The notes beneath the pieces were generated by a model. That model worked only from the letters and a program-made list of their open reading frames with translations. It had not been told where the DNA came from and ran no database searches. This document shows, one piece after another, positions 9,144 through 16,949 of a stretch of 64,000 bases of DNA. Every line of letters begins with the position of its first letter. The first letter of the stretch is position 1. The translations under genes and the position numbers were made by a program. The stretch lies in contig CAYUMH010000003.1 of NCBI GenBank assembly GCA_964445775.1, forward strand, positions 86,227 to 150,226, given 5' to 3'. Source of the DNA: Terrimonas sp964445775. Its GTDB lineage: Bacteria; Bacteroidota; Bacteroidia; Chitinophagales; Chitinophagaceae.

Positions 9144-10100
9144 ATGAAAAATATAATAACGATCTGTTTTTTATTCATTACTGTTTGCCTGTGGTCGCAA
9201 AGCAAAAAAAATTACCCGGTAGATACCAGCTTTAGTATCTATGGAAGCTGGGTAAAGGAAAAAAAGAAATTCCCCCAGATCACAATTGCTGAGCCCGCAA
9301 TAACCCCTGCTATTAAAGTGGAAGAGAATATTGTGTACCGCAGTTTAGGCGACAGGCAGTTGTTACTGGACATTTACCGGCCTGCAAAAACAAAAAAGAA
9401 AGCGCCTGTGGTATTAATGATATTTGGCGGAGGCTGGCGTTCGGGCGATAAAACCCATAACCGGGCCATGGCCATTAAACTGGCCGAACAGGGCTATGTA
9501 GCCGTATCGGCAGAGTACCGTTTGTCATTAGAGGCCACTTTCCCTGCCGCGGTGCATGATCTTAAAGCGGCTGTGCAATGGTTAAAGCAACATGCAAAAC
9601 AATATCATATCGACATTAATAAAGTAGCTACCCTGGGTTGTTCTGCAGGCGGACAGCTGGCATCATTGATAGGAAATACCAATGGCAATCCTTTTTTCGA
9701 GGACAGTACGGTTAAGCAACAATATAACAGCGATGTGCATGCCGTGGTAAATATTGATGGTACACTTGCTTTTAAACATCCTGAATCGGTGGAGGGCCCT
9801 GTAGCGGCACAGTGGCTGGGTGGTACCTGGGAACAAAGTCCTGAAACCTGGACCAACGCCGCCCCCTTAACACATATCAATCCCAAGTCGCCGCCCTTCC
9901 TGTTTGTTAATAGTTCTATTCCCCGTTTCCATGCCGGGCGGGATGACATGATTAAAAAAATGGATATATGGGGCATTTACCATGAAACAAAAACATTCCC
10001 CGATACACCACATACTTTTTGGTTTTTTAATCCCTGGTTCAATGAAATGATGGACACCATTGTTTCCTACCTGGATAAAGTTTTTAAATTAAAAAAATAA
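9144..10100 (+). CDS. Secreted alpha/beta-hydrolase, probable carbohydrate esterase
   Basis: Predicted to release acetyl or other acyl/methyl groups from cell-wall polysaccharide. Signal peptide about 1-19 (CLWSQS). The fold is BD-FAE/CE10-like: RQLLLDIYRP, an oxyanion segment IFGGGW (94-99; most relatives have HGGGW), the nucleophile elbow GCSAGG (Ser167) and a C-terminal DTPHTFW with the catalytic His290. The acid residue is probably in the stretch before it. The segment FFNPWF close to the C-terminus is also seen in pectin-esterase-like Bacteroidota homologues. It lies behind the GH28 gene, consistent with a pectin esterase, but the substrate is inferred from context only. Confidence 0.8.
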   Translation: MKNIITICFLFITVCLWSQSKKNYPVDTSFSIYGSWVKEKKKFPQITIAEPAITPAIKVEENIVYRSLGDRQLLLDIYRPAKTKKKAPVVLMIFGGGWRSGDKTHNRAMAIKLAEQGYVAVSAEYRLSLEATFPAAVHDLKAAVQWLKQHAKQYHIDINKVATLGCSAGGQLASLIGNTNGNPFFEDSTVKQQYNSDVHAVVNIDGTLAFKHPESVEGPVAAQWLGGTWEQSPETWTNAAPLTHINPKSPPFLFVNSSIPRFHAGRDDMIKKMDIWGIYHETKTFPDTPHTFWFFNPWFNEMMDTIVSYLDKVFKLKK

Positions 10101-10226
10101 ATAAGATGTGTTCGGCCTATCCGGATGAAGCAGGAAATAATTATTGTATAAAATGGCCGGTTTGTGCCAATTGCATACACTTGTATGTTATTAAAACCTA
10201 TATCTTACAAGCCTAATTGCTTTTAT

Positions 10227-11486
10227 ATGAATCAAAAAAATAAATATCTATTCCCGTTTATAATGGTCACCAGTCTTTTCTTTTTCTGGGGCTTTATTCA
10301 TAACCTGGATCCTATTCTTATTAAACACCTGCAAAGTGCGTTCAGTTTAACGCATGTACAAGCTTCACTGGTCGATTCGGCTGTGTTTGTTGCCTATTTC
10401 ATAATGGCTATTCCTGCCGGCATCATTATGCAGCGTTATGGTTATAAAACGGGCATATTGGTAGGACTGGCTTTGTTTGCAATAGGATGTTTTTTATTTA
10501 TACCAGCTGCCAATACAATTAGCTACACCTTCTTTTTAGGCTCACTGTTTGTTTTATCTTGTGGGTTAACAATACTTGAAACAGCGGCAAATCCGTACAT
10601 AACTGTATTGGGTGATCCTGCCAAAGCAACACAACGTCTGAATTTTGCGCAATCATTTAACGGTCTTGCCGCTACGCTTGCTCCTATTGTGGGCGGATAT
10701 TTTATTTTAGCAGAAGAACCCAAATCTCAGAAAGAGATACTGGCGTTAACTGACCAGGCCCGTATAGCCTATATCCAGGCCGAAACCTCGCTGGTAAAAG
10801 GCCCTTACCTTGTTTTAGGTCTGGTGATATTATTGGTAGCGGTTATTTTCTTTTTCATCAAATTGCCCGAGATAAAAGAAGATGACCATGAGGGGCAACC
10901 ATCCGGCTTTTTAAGTGCTTTACGACGGAAAAATGTACGGGGAGGAGTAATTGCACAGTTTTTTTATGTAGGAGCCCAGGTATATATCTTTAGTTTTTTA
11001 TTGGTATTTGCCAAAGAAGTATTGGGTATGACCGGCCAGGAAAGTAAGATATATGCAGGTGTGGCAGGTTTGCTGTTTATGATTGGTCGTTTTGTGGGAT
11101 CTTTCTTAATGAAATATATTGCACCCAGCAAACTCCTGGCTTTTTATAGTCTTGCTGCGAGCATCCTTATATTGATTATCATCTTTGGCTCCGGTATAGC
11201 TACTTTATACCTGCTGGTAGCTACTACTTTTTTTATGTCAATCATGTTTCCAACTATTTTTGCAATGGGAATTCAGGATACGCATGCAGACCGGAAACCG
11301 GCATCAAGTCTCATTATCATGTCTATTGTAGGCGGGGCTATCATTCCATTAATAGCCAGTAAAATTACCGACCTTACAAAACATATGCAGTACTCATATT
11401 TTGTAGTTCTTGTTTGCTTTATTATTATATTGTTGTTTGCCTTAAATAACAAAGAAAAACCGGCTGTTACAAAGGCAACAATATAA
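10227..11486 (+). CDS. fucP: L-fucose:H+ symporter, FucP family (MFS)
   Basis: Inner-membrane major facilitator protein for uptake of L-fucose or a related deoxysugar. I chose the ATG at 10227 (MNQKNKYLFPFI) because the FucP family starts here; an in-frame ATG 63 bp upstream would add 21 non-conserved residues. The N-terminal helix FFFWGFIHNLDPILIKHLQ is the FucP signature (Asn and Asp in helix 1), followed by SLVDSAVFVAYFIMAIPAG and ETAANPYITVLGDP, both strongly conserved. About 12 hydrophobic segments in 419 residues. It is the first gene of the fucose-type oxidation cluster; the mutarotase follows 23 bp later. Other hexoses are transported by FucP-like GluP/NagP proteins, so specificity rests on the neighbours. 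Confidence 0.88.
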   Translation: MNQKNKYLFPFIMVTSLFFFWGFIHNLDPILIKHLQSAFSLTHVQASLVDSAVFVAYFIMAIPAGIIMQRYGYKTGILVGLALFAIGCFLFIPAANTISYTFFLGSLFVLSCGLTILETAANPYITVLGDPAKATQRLNFAQSFNGLAATLAPIVGGYFILAEEPKSQKEILALTDQARIAYIQAETSLVKGPYLVLGLVILLVAVIFFFIKLPEIKEDDHEGQPSGFLSALRRKNVRGGVIAQFFYVGAQVYIFSFLLVFAKEVLGMTGQESKIYAGVAGLLFMIGRFVGSFLMKYIAPSKLLAFYSLAASILILIIIFGSGIATLYLLVATTFFMSIMFPTIFAMGIQDTHADRKPASSLIIMSIVGGAIIPLIASKITDLTKHMQYSYFVVLVCFIIILLFALNNKEKPAVTKATI

Positions 11487-11509
11487 ACTTATACCTAAAT
11501 AATAGTAGT

Positions 11510-11842
11510 ATGAAAAAATATTGCCTGGCGCTTGACCTGAAAGACGATGAAAAACTGATTGCTGAATATGAGGCTTATCACCGCGAGGTATGGCCCGAAA
11601 TAAAAAAGAGCATCCTCGATAGCGGTATTACCAATATGGAAATTTACCGTTTCGGCAACCGCTTGTTCATGATCATGGAAACCGCCGATAGCTTTAGCTT
11701 TGAGGCCAAGGCCGAAGCCGATAAAGCCAATCCAAAAAACGAGGAATGGGAAACACTCATGTGGCATTACCAGCAGGCCGTACCAGGCGCAAAGCCCGGC
11801 GAAAAATGGGTGTTGATGGATAAAATATTTTCATTGGTATAA
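11510..11842 (+). CDS. L-fucose/L-rhamnose mutarotase (RhaM family)
   Basis: Interconverts alpha and beta anomers of a 6-deoxy-L-sugar, supplying the anomer used by the dehydrogenase. The 110-residue cytoplasmic protein has the RhaM/DUF718 pattern: YHREVWPEI (His24, Trp28), NMEIYRFGNRLFMIME in the central strands, and GEKWVLMDKIF at the C-terminus. The length is typical of the family. It sits between fucP and SDR genes, 21 bp before the next start, so it is part of an operon. The family name suggests rhamnose, but in oxidative fucose clusters the same family acts on L-fucose; the fucose-dehydrogenase-like SDR downstream favours fucose. Confidence 0.85.
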   Translation: MKKYCLALDLKDDEKLIAEYEAYHREVWPEIKKSILDSGITNMEIYRFGNRLFMIMETADSFSFEAKAEADKANPKNEEWETLMWHYQQAVPGAKPGEKWVLMDKIFSLV

Positions 11843-11863
11843 TTTTTAAGAAGCGATATAAAC

Positions 11864-12637
11864 ATGTTTAAGCTAGAGAACAAAACAGCAATTGTAACCG
11901 GTGGCGGCAGTGGTATTGGCCGGGCCATCAGTATATTATTTGCAAAACAGGGTGCCGCTGTGCATATTCTTGATTTTGACAGTAACGGTGCCAATAAGGT
12001 GGTGGAGGAAATTAAAGCAAGTGGCGGCACTGCAACTGCACACCAGTGCGATGTAAGTAACCAGCAACAGGTGACTGATATTATTAAAGCTATTGCAGCA
12101 GCAAGCGGCAGCATACAACTGCTTATCAATAATGCAGGGGTGGCACATGTAGGCACGGTGGAAACCACCAGTGAGGATGATTTTAACCGCCTGTTCAATA
12201 TTAATGTAAAGGGTGTATATAACTGTTTACAGGCTGCTGTACCGTTTATGAAAGAAACGGGTGGCGCCATTGTTAACATGGCATCTATTGCTTCTTCGGT
12301 AGGTATTCCCGACAGGTTTGCTTATTCTATGACCAAGGGTGCGGTAGTGGGTATTACGCTATCAGTGGCCAAGGATTTTTTAAATGATGGCATCCGTTGT
12401 AACTGTATCTCACCGGCCAGGGTACATACACCTTTCGTGGATGGCTTTATCAGTAAAAACTACCCCGGTAAAGAAGCGGAGATGTTTGAAAAGCTTTCTA
12501 AAACACAACCCATTGGCCGTATGGCCAAGCCGGACGAAATTGCGCACCTGGTTTTATACCTCTGCAGCGATGAAGCGTCTTTCATAACCGGTTGCGATTA
12601 CCCGATTGACGGAGGCTTTATTAATTTGAATAATTAA
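11864..12637 (+). CDS. SDR, probable 2-keto-3-deoxy-L-fuconate 4-dehydrogenase
   Basis: Predicted NAD+-dependent oxidation of 2-keto-3-deoxy-L-fuconate (or -rhamnonate) at C4 to the 2,4-diketo acid cleaved by the FAH-type hydrolase encoded next. A classical 257-residue short-chain dehydrogenase: TGGGSGIG (12-19) for the cofactor, acidic LDFDS (36-40) after beta-2 favouring NAD+ over NADP+, NNAG (89-92), Ser141 and Y154-S-M-T-K158. The C-terminal ...DEASFITGCDYPIDGGF is standard. Role assigned from operon position between mutarotase and hydrolase, and from resemblance to the KDF dehydrogenase of Xanthomonas-type pathways. Confidence 0.7.
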   Translation: MFKLENKTAIVTGGGSGIGRAISILFAKQGAAVHILDFDSNGANKVVEEIKASGGTATAHQCDVSNQQQVTDIIKAIAAASGSIQLLINNAGVAHVGTVETTSEDDFNRLFNINVKGVYNCLQAAVPFMKETGGAIVNMASIASSVGIPDRFAYSMTKGAVVGITLSVAKDFLNDGIRCNCISPARVHTPFVDGFISKNYPGKEAEMFEKLSKTQPIGRMAKPDEIAHLVLYLCSDEASFITGCDYPIDGGFINLNN

Positions 12638-12776
12638 TTTTGTTACCGGCTGCATCGCCCTGGGCGTCGCACACTTCAGCTGCAGTAACACGGGTAAAAA
12701 ACAATTATTAATAGCACATTCAACATTCATTATTGCCTATTTACTATTAACAATTAACTACAAATAAAATATACGT
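12638..12776. repeat. Intergenic gap carrying one copy of a GCGTCGCACA repeat
   Basis: The 139-bp space holds a copy of a dispersed element (12648-12692, ...GCATCGCCCTGGGCGTCGCACACT...), also seen inverted at 21673-21727 and, cut by the window end, at 63957-64000. The rest is AT-rich micro-repetitive sequence (ATTAACAATTAAC). No gene is evident. Confidence 0.6.
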
Positions 12777-13631
12777 ATGAAACTGATCCGTTTTGGTGAG
12801 CCGGGAAAAGAAAAACCAGGTGTTATTATCAATGAAGTACAATATGATGTATCAGCATTTGTACAGGACTATAACGAAGCCTTTTTTGAGAATGATGGCT
12901 TAACGGCCCTGGCCTCGGTAATAAAAGAACAGGACGGTAAACTGCCGCAGGTAGCTGCCGGTACAAGATTAGGAGCACCCGTTGCACGCCCTTCAAAAAT
13001 TTTATGTATCGGTTTAAACTATGCCGATCATGCCCGTGAAACCGGTGTTACGCCGCCAACGGAGCCGGTACTTTTTATAAAATCATCAACCGCGTTGGTG
13101 GGGCCCGATGATAATATTGTTATTCCCCGCGATTCGGTAAAAACAGATTGGGAAGTAGAGCTGGCTGTTATCATTGGTAAAAAAGCGAGTTATGTAGAAG
13201 AGGCCGATGCTATGGACTATGTAGCGGGTTATGCTTTGCACAATGATGTAAGCGAAAGAGAATTCCAGCTGGAGCGTGGCGGTACCTGGGATAAAGGAAA
13301 AGGCTGTGATACCTTTGCACCTGTTGGTCCCTTTATGGCTACCAAAGATGAGATTGCAGATGTAAACAACCTGCGTTTATGGTTAAACGTAAACGGACAA
13401 AAAATGCAGGATGGCAATACGTCCAACTTTATATTTAATGTGCCTTTTGTTATAGCTTATGCAAGTAAGTTTATGACACTATTACCAGGCGATATCATTT
13501 CAACCGGTACACCTGCCGGTGTAGGACTGGGTTTCAGTCCCCAGATATACTTAAAACCGGGTGATGTGGTAGAATTAGGTATTGATGGTTTAGGCACATC
13601 TAAACAAACCTGTGTGGCCTGGAGTAAATAA
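12777..13631 (+). CDS. FAH-family hydrolase, 2,4-diketo-3-deoxy-L-fuconate type
   Basis: Predicted to cleave 2,4-diketo-3-deoxy-L-fuconate (or -rhamnonate) into pyruvate and L-lactate, the last step of the pathway. It belongs to the fumarylacetoacetate hydrolase superfamily: CIGLNYADHARE (catalytic His85), metal-binding DWEVELA (Glu126, Glu128) and HNDVSERE (Asp157), then GDIISTGTPAGVG near the C-terminus. The 284-residue length equals that of UGA/diketo-rhamnonate hydrolases and the N-terminal MKLIRFGEPGKEKPG is highly typical of that subgroup. It precedes the lactonase gene; the lactonase ATG is 25 bp after its stop. General FAH members also act on aromatic-ring fission products, which the neighbours make unlikely. 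Confidence 0.85.
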   Translation: MKLIRFGEPGKEKPGVIINEVQYDVSAFVQDYNEAFFENDGLTALASVIKEQDGKLPQVAAGTRLGAPVARPSKILCIGLNYADHARETGVTPPTEPVLFIKSSTALVGPDDNIVIPRDSVKTDWEVELAVIIGKKASYVEEADAMDYVAGYALHNDVSEREFQLERGGTWDKGKGCDTFAPVGPFMATKDEIADVNNLRLWLNVNGQKMQDGNTSNFIFNVPFVIAYASKFMTLLPGDIISTGTPAGVGLGFSPQIYLKPGDVVELGIDGLGTSKQTCVAWSK

Positions 13632-13656
13632 TTTTTGTACTAATAATACGGAGCTT

Positions 13657-14514
13657 ATGTTACCGGTAATTGATACGCATGTTCATTTCTGGAAATACGA
13701 CCCGGTACGGGATGCCTGGATCGGTGACAATATGAAAGTATTGCAGCAGGATTACCTGCCACCCACTTTACAGGGTACTTTATCACGTAACGGGGTGGAT
13801 GGTTGTGTGGCCGTACAGGCTGATCAGTCGGAAGTAGAAACCCTGTTTTTAAAAGAACTGGCCATAACCTATCCTTTTGTAAAAGGGGTGGTAGGTTGGG
13901 TTGACCTGAAGGCTGATAATATAGAAGAACGCCTGCAATACTTTAAGCAGTTTGATATGGTGAAAGGCTTCCGGCATGTAGTACAATCAGAGCTGGATGG
14001 TTTCCTGGCCGATAAGGCATTCAGAAATGGTATTGCACAGCTGGCAGCATATAACTATACTTATGATGTGTTGATCTATCATCACCAGTTGCCACAGGCC
14101 ATTGATTTTGTCCAGGCTTTTCCTGAACAGCCCTTTGTGGTGGACCATGCGGCCAAACCGGACATTGCGAAGAAGGAACTGAAGGAGTGGGAAAAAAATA
14201 TCCGTTTGCTGGCACAACACCCGGGCCTGCATTGTAAACTCTCCGGCCTGTTCACCGAAGCCAGGTGGAAAGAATGGAGCGCAGCTGATTTTTATCCCTA
14301 CCTTGATGTATTGTTTGAGGCATTTGGTACCGACAGGCTGATGTTTGGCAGTGACTGGCCGGTGATGTTATTATCCGGTATTTATGTGCAATGGAAAAGC
14401 TTACTGGAGAAATACATGGAGGCATATAGTGAACAGGATAGGGCCAAAGTATTTGGCTTAAATGCAATTCAATTTTATAACCTGCAAGGTTTCTCTCTCG
14501 AAACTGAAGCATAA
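13657..14514 (+). CDS. L-fuconolactonase/L-rhamnonolactonase-type amidohydrolase
   Basis: Opens the aldonolactone made by the sugar dehydrogenase to the free aldonate. I place the start at 13657 (MLPVIDTHVHFWKYDP), where conservation begins; an upstream in-frame ATG at 13612 would overlap the hydrolase gene. The 285-residue amidohydrolase-2 TIM barrel shows DTHVHFW (metal ligands His8, His10), GVVGWVDL, GFRHVVQSE, a mid-protein YHHQL, VVDHAAKPD, and LMFGSDWPV with the conserved Asp. These are standard for fuconolactonase and related lactonases. It lies 9 bp before the fucose-dehydrogenase-like SDR, matching enzyme order in the pathway. Confidence 0.88.
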   Translation: MLPVIDTHVHFWKYDPVRDAWIGDNMKVLQQDYLPPTLQGTLSRNGVDGCVAVQADQSEVETLFLKELAITYPFVKGVVGWVDLKADNIEERLQYFKQFDMVKGFRHVVQSELDGFLADKAFRNGIAQLAAYNYTYDVLIYHHQLPQAIDFVQAFPEQPFVVDHAAKPDIAKKELKEWEKNIRLLAQHPGLHCKLSGLFTEARWKEWSAADFYPYLDVLFEAFGTDRLMFGSDWPVMLLSGIYVQWKSLLEKYMEAYSEQDRAKVFGLNAIQFYNLQGFSLETEA

Positions 14515-14523
14515 AACACTGTT

Positions 14524-15312
14524 ATGGATTTAGGATTAAAAGATAAAGTGATCATTGTTACCGGTGGCGCCAAAGGTATTGGTGAAGGTATTGCCAAGGT
14601 ATTAGGAGCGGAGGGTGCTATTGTTGCCATTATTGGCCGCAGCGAAACAGATAATAATATTGCCGTGGCAGCTATTAAAGCGGCCGGTGGTAAAGCTTTC
14701 CAGGTAGTTGCAGAACTGGCGGACCCTGTGGCCACTACCAATGCAGTGGATGCCGTAGCGGCTGTACATGGCCGCATTGATGGTGTGGTAAACAATGCCG
14801 GTGTAAATGATGGGGTAGGTTTGGAAAACGGCACATATGAAGGCTTTGTAGCCAGCCTGCATAAAAATGTTATCCATTACTACTTAATTGTACAAAAAGC
14901 CCTGCCTTATTTAAAACTATCTCAGGGATCAATTGTAAATATTACGTCCAAAGTAGCCGATACCGGCCAGGGGGGCACCTCAGCCTATGCAGCTTCTAAC
15001 GGCGCCCGTAATGCGCTTACCCGCGAATGGGCTGTAGAATTATTAAAATATGGCATTCGTGTAAATGCATTGGTGGTAGCAGAATGTTATACGCCTTTAT
15101 ATGCCAGGTGGATTGAATCCTTACCCAACCCGCAGGAAAAACTGAACGAGATCACTTCAAAAATTCCTTTGGGCAACAGGATGACCACTGCTACTGAAAT
15201 TGCCAACACCGTAGCATTCCTGCTATCGGAAGCCAGCAGTCATACAACCGGCCAGCTGGTATATGTGGATGGTGGTTATGTACACCTTGACAGGGCGCTG
15301 GCCAACGCATAA
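14524..15312 (+). CDS. L-fucose dehydrogenase-like SDR with Asn for catalytic Lys
   Basis: Predicted to oxidise L-fucose to L-fucono-lactone with NAD(P)+. The 262-residue protein closely follows known bacterial L-fucose dehydrogenases as I remember them: start MDLGLKDKVIIVTGGAKGIG, NNAGVNDGVGLE (90-101), HYYLIVQKALPYLK, DTGQGGTSAY, ALTREWAVELL, and the end VDGGYVHLDRAL. Cofactor motif TGGAKGIG is at 13-20 and Ser142 and Tyr155 are in place. The usual YxxxK motif reads Y155-A-A-S-N159: the codon at 14998-15000 is AAC, so the catalytic lysine is absent. Either another residue replaces it or activity or specificity differs. The rest of the fold looks intact, so it is not an obvious pseudogene. 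Confidence 0.8.
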   Translation: MDLGLKDKVIIVTGGAKGIGEGIAKVLGAEGAIVAIIGRSETDNNIAVAAIKAAGGKAFQVVAELADPVATTNAVDAVAAVHGRIDGVVNNAGVNDGVGLENGTYEGFVASLHKNVIHYYLIVQKALPYLKLSQGSIVNITSKVADTGQGGTSAYAASNGARNALTREWAVELLKYGIRVNALVVAECYTPLYARWIESLPNPQEKLNEITSKIPLGNRMTTATEIANTVAFLLSEASSHTTGQLVYVDGGYVHLDRALANA

Positions 15313-15336
15313 TTGTAGTACTATAAACAATAAAAC

Positions 15337-15999
15337 ATGAAATACGCAATCTTCTTTGCAGGCATTTTGCTCATGGCTTTTACCACACCTCAAAAGAAAA
15401 AGAAAGTAGTTTTCTTTGGCGACTCTATTACCCAGGCGGGTGTAAATCCTGATGGCTATATTACCAAAATGGATAGCCTGATTAAAGCGGAGGGCCAGTC
15501 TGCCAATTACGAGTTAGTGGGTGCCGGTATCAGCGGTAATAAAATATATGACCTGTACCTGCGGGTAGAAAATGATGTGTTAAGTAAAAACCCGGATGTA
15601 GTGGTGATCTATATCGGTATTAATGATGTATGGCATAAAGCCAGCTCAGGCACCGGTACTGACCTGCCAAAATATATCCAGTTTTATAAAGCGCTGATCA
15701 AAAAGTTCACCGATAAAAATATCAAGGTCATCCTGTGTACGCCATCGGTAATTGGTGAACGTAATGATAATAGCAACCAGCAGGACGGCGACCTGAACCA
15801 GTACAGTAAAGTGATCCGTTCGCTTGCAGATGAATTTAAACTGCCGCTGGTAGACCTGAGAAATGCTTTTGCCGCTTACCTGCAAAAGAATAATCCTAAA
15901 AACGAAGAAAAAGGAATTTTGACCACGGATAGGGTGCACCTCAACAATGCGGGCAATTTATTGGTGGCGCAGGAAATGTGGAAGGTGATAAAACAATAA
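15337..15999 (+). CDS. SGNH/GDSL-type secreted esterase
   Basis: A 220-residue SGNH hydrolase with an N-terminal hydrophobic segment (residues 5-16, probable signal peptide). Block I is FFGDSITQAG (Ser29), block II GAGISGNKIYD, block III YIGINDVWH (Asn in IND), and block V DRVHLNNAG (Asp and His). The compact form resembles acyl/acetyl-carbohydrate esterases rather than the CE12 enzyme earlier in the window. It follows the sugar dehydrogenase by 24 bp in the same direction and is followed by a strong terminator, so it ends this operon. It may deacetylate oligosaccharides before the deoxysugar is released; the substrate is unknown. Confidence 0.82.
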   Translation: MKYAIFFAGILLMAFTTPQKKKKVVFFGDSITQAGVNPDGYITKMDSLIKAEGQSANYELVGAGISGNKIYDLYLRVENDVLSKNPDVVVIYIGINDVWHKASSGTGTDLPKYIQFYKALIKKFTDKNIKVILCTPSVIGERNDNSNQQDGDLNQYSKVIRSLADEFKLPLVDLRNAFAAYLQKNNPKNEEKGILTTDRVHLNNAGNLLVAQEMWKVIKQ

Positions 16000-16023
16000 A
16001 ACTGAATTACAATCATATTTAAT

Positions 16024-16062
16024 CAATAGCCCCTGCAACACTGCAGGGGCTATTGTATTTTC
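16024..16062 (+). terminator. Rho-independent terminator
   Basis: Perfect 14-bp stem (CAATAGCCCCTGCA / TGCAGGGGCTATTG) with an ACAC loop, then TATTTTC, 25 bp after the SGNH gene. Ends the fucose-type operon. Confidence 0.88.
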
Positions 16063-16457
16063 ATGCCATGGTTCGTGTCTCACAAACCAATTGGCTAATG
16101 CCCATTTTTTCTAATGCACATGCGACCCCGCTGGGGTCGTGCAAAAACGCTGTGATCTTATTTATAAACATTTTATCCCTCCGGGATAAGTCCGCCCATG
16201 CAATAGCAGATACGTCATGCCGACGCAGAAGATGTATTACATGGTTTATTTTATGCCCTGGTTTGTGTCTTACAAACCAATTGCTAATAACCATTTTTTC
16301 TAATGCACATGCGACCCCGCTGGGGTCGAGCAGAAGCGCTGTGATCTTATCTATAAACACTTTATCCCTCCGGGATAAGGCCGCCCATGTAATAGCGGAT
16401 ACGTCATGTCGGCGCAGGAGGTATCTCCCGTGCCCTGGTTCGTGTCTCACGAACCAC
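16063..16457. repeat. Tandem intergenic repeat, two and a fraction units
   Basis: Two long units (16063-16252 and 16253-16430) plus a truncated third (16431-16457). Each full unit contains the palindromes CGACCCCGCTGGGGTCG (16123-16139; 16312-16328) and TTATCCCTCCGGGATAA (16173-16189; 16362-16378), 189 bp apart between units, and a conserved GATACGTCATG near its end. Open frames on both strands here are by-products of the repeat and encode nothing recognisable. The first 27 bp of the third unit end where another element (16471) begins. Confidence 0.8.
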
Positions 16458-16470
16458 TAAATAGCATCAC

Positions 16471-16547
16471 GTCATGCCGACGTAGAAGGTATCTCTTTAA
16501 TATAAGGATTCATATAGTTCAGGAGACCTCTCCTTCGTCGAGGTGAC
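16471..16547. repeat. 77-bp inverted-repeat element, copy 1
   Basis: Ends GTCATGCCGACG... and ...CTTCGTCGAGGTGAC are imperfect inverted repeats that pair over about 26 bp with an AT-rich centre. A second copy is at 16729-16806. MITE- or REP-like, with no coding capacity. It stops exactly at the assembly gap. Confidence 0.75.
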
Positions 16548-16647
16548 NNNNNNNNNNNNNNNNNNNNNNNNNNNNNNNNNNNNNNNNNNNNNNNNNNNNN
16601 NNNNNNNNNNNNNNNNNNNNNNNNNNNNNNNNNNNNNNNNNNNNNNN
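16548..16647. other. Assembly gap (100 N)
   Basis: Exactly 100 N, the conventional placeholder for a gap of unknown size. The flanks are repeats, so collapsed or missing repeat units are likely. Confidence 0.98.
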
Positions 16648-16886
16648 GCTGGGGTCGCACAAAATATTTGTACCTGGCTATAAACGTTTTACCCTCCGGA
16701 ATAAGGCCGCTCATGTAATAGCGGATACGTCATGCCGACGCAGAAGGCATCTCCTCAATATAAAGATTCATGTAGTTCAGGAGACCTCTCCTTCGTCGAG
16801 TGTGACGTAACATTATTCCGATGCCAGAGGCATCATATATTTATAGATACATACAAATAAAAATATTCCCGACCCCGGAGGGGTCG
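16648..16886. repeat. Repeat field right of the gap
   Basis: Starts inside a CGACCCC-GCT-GGGGTCG palindrome (partial unit of the same repeat), then a degenerate TTACCCTCCGGAATAA, then copy 2 of the inverted-repeat element (16729-16806), and ends with a perfect CGACCCC-GGA-GGGGTCG palindrome (16870-16886) 64 bp before the GH43 stop. No gene. Confidence 0.75.
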
Positions 16887-16949
16887 CATGTTCTTATTAC
16901 CGCACCTGCTTGAACCTCGTACCCGTACCTATCCTTTCCTGTGAGAAAC

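Noticed and set aside
16053..16460. 135-codon plus-strand and 129-codon minus-strand open frames across 16053-16460
   Set aside because: They arise from the tandem palindromic repeat itself; the translated parts repeat internally and match no protein family, and no ribosome binding site is seen.
16061..16830. CRISPR array
   Set aside because: Units are 177-190 bp long, contain internal palindromes, and have no short regular spacers; no cas genes are in the window.
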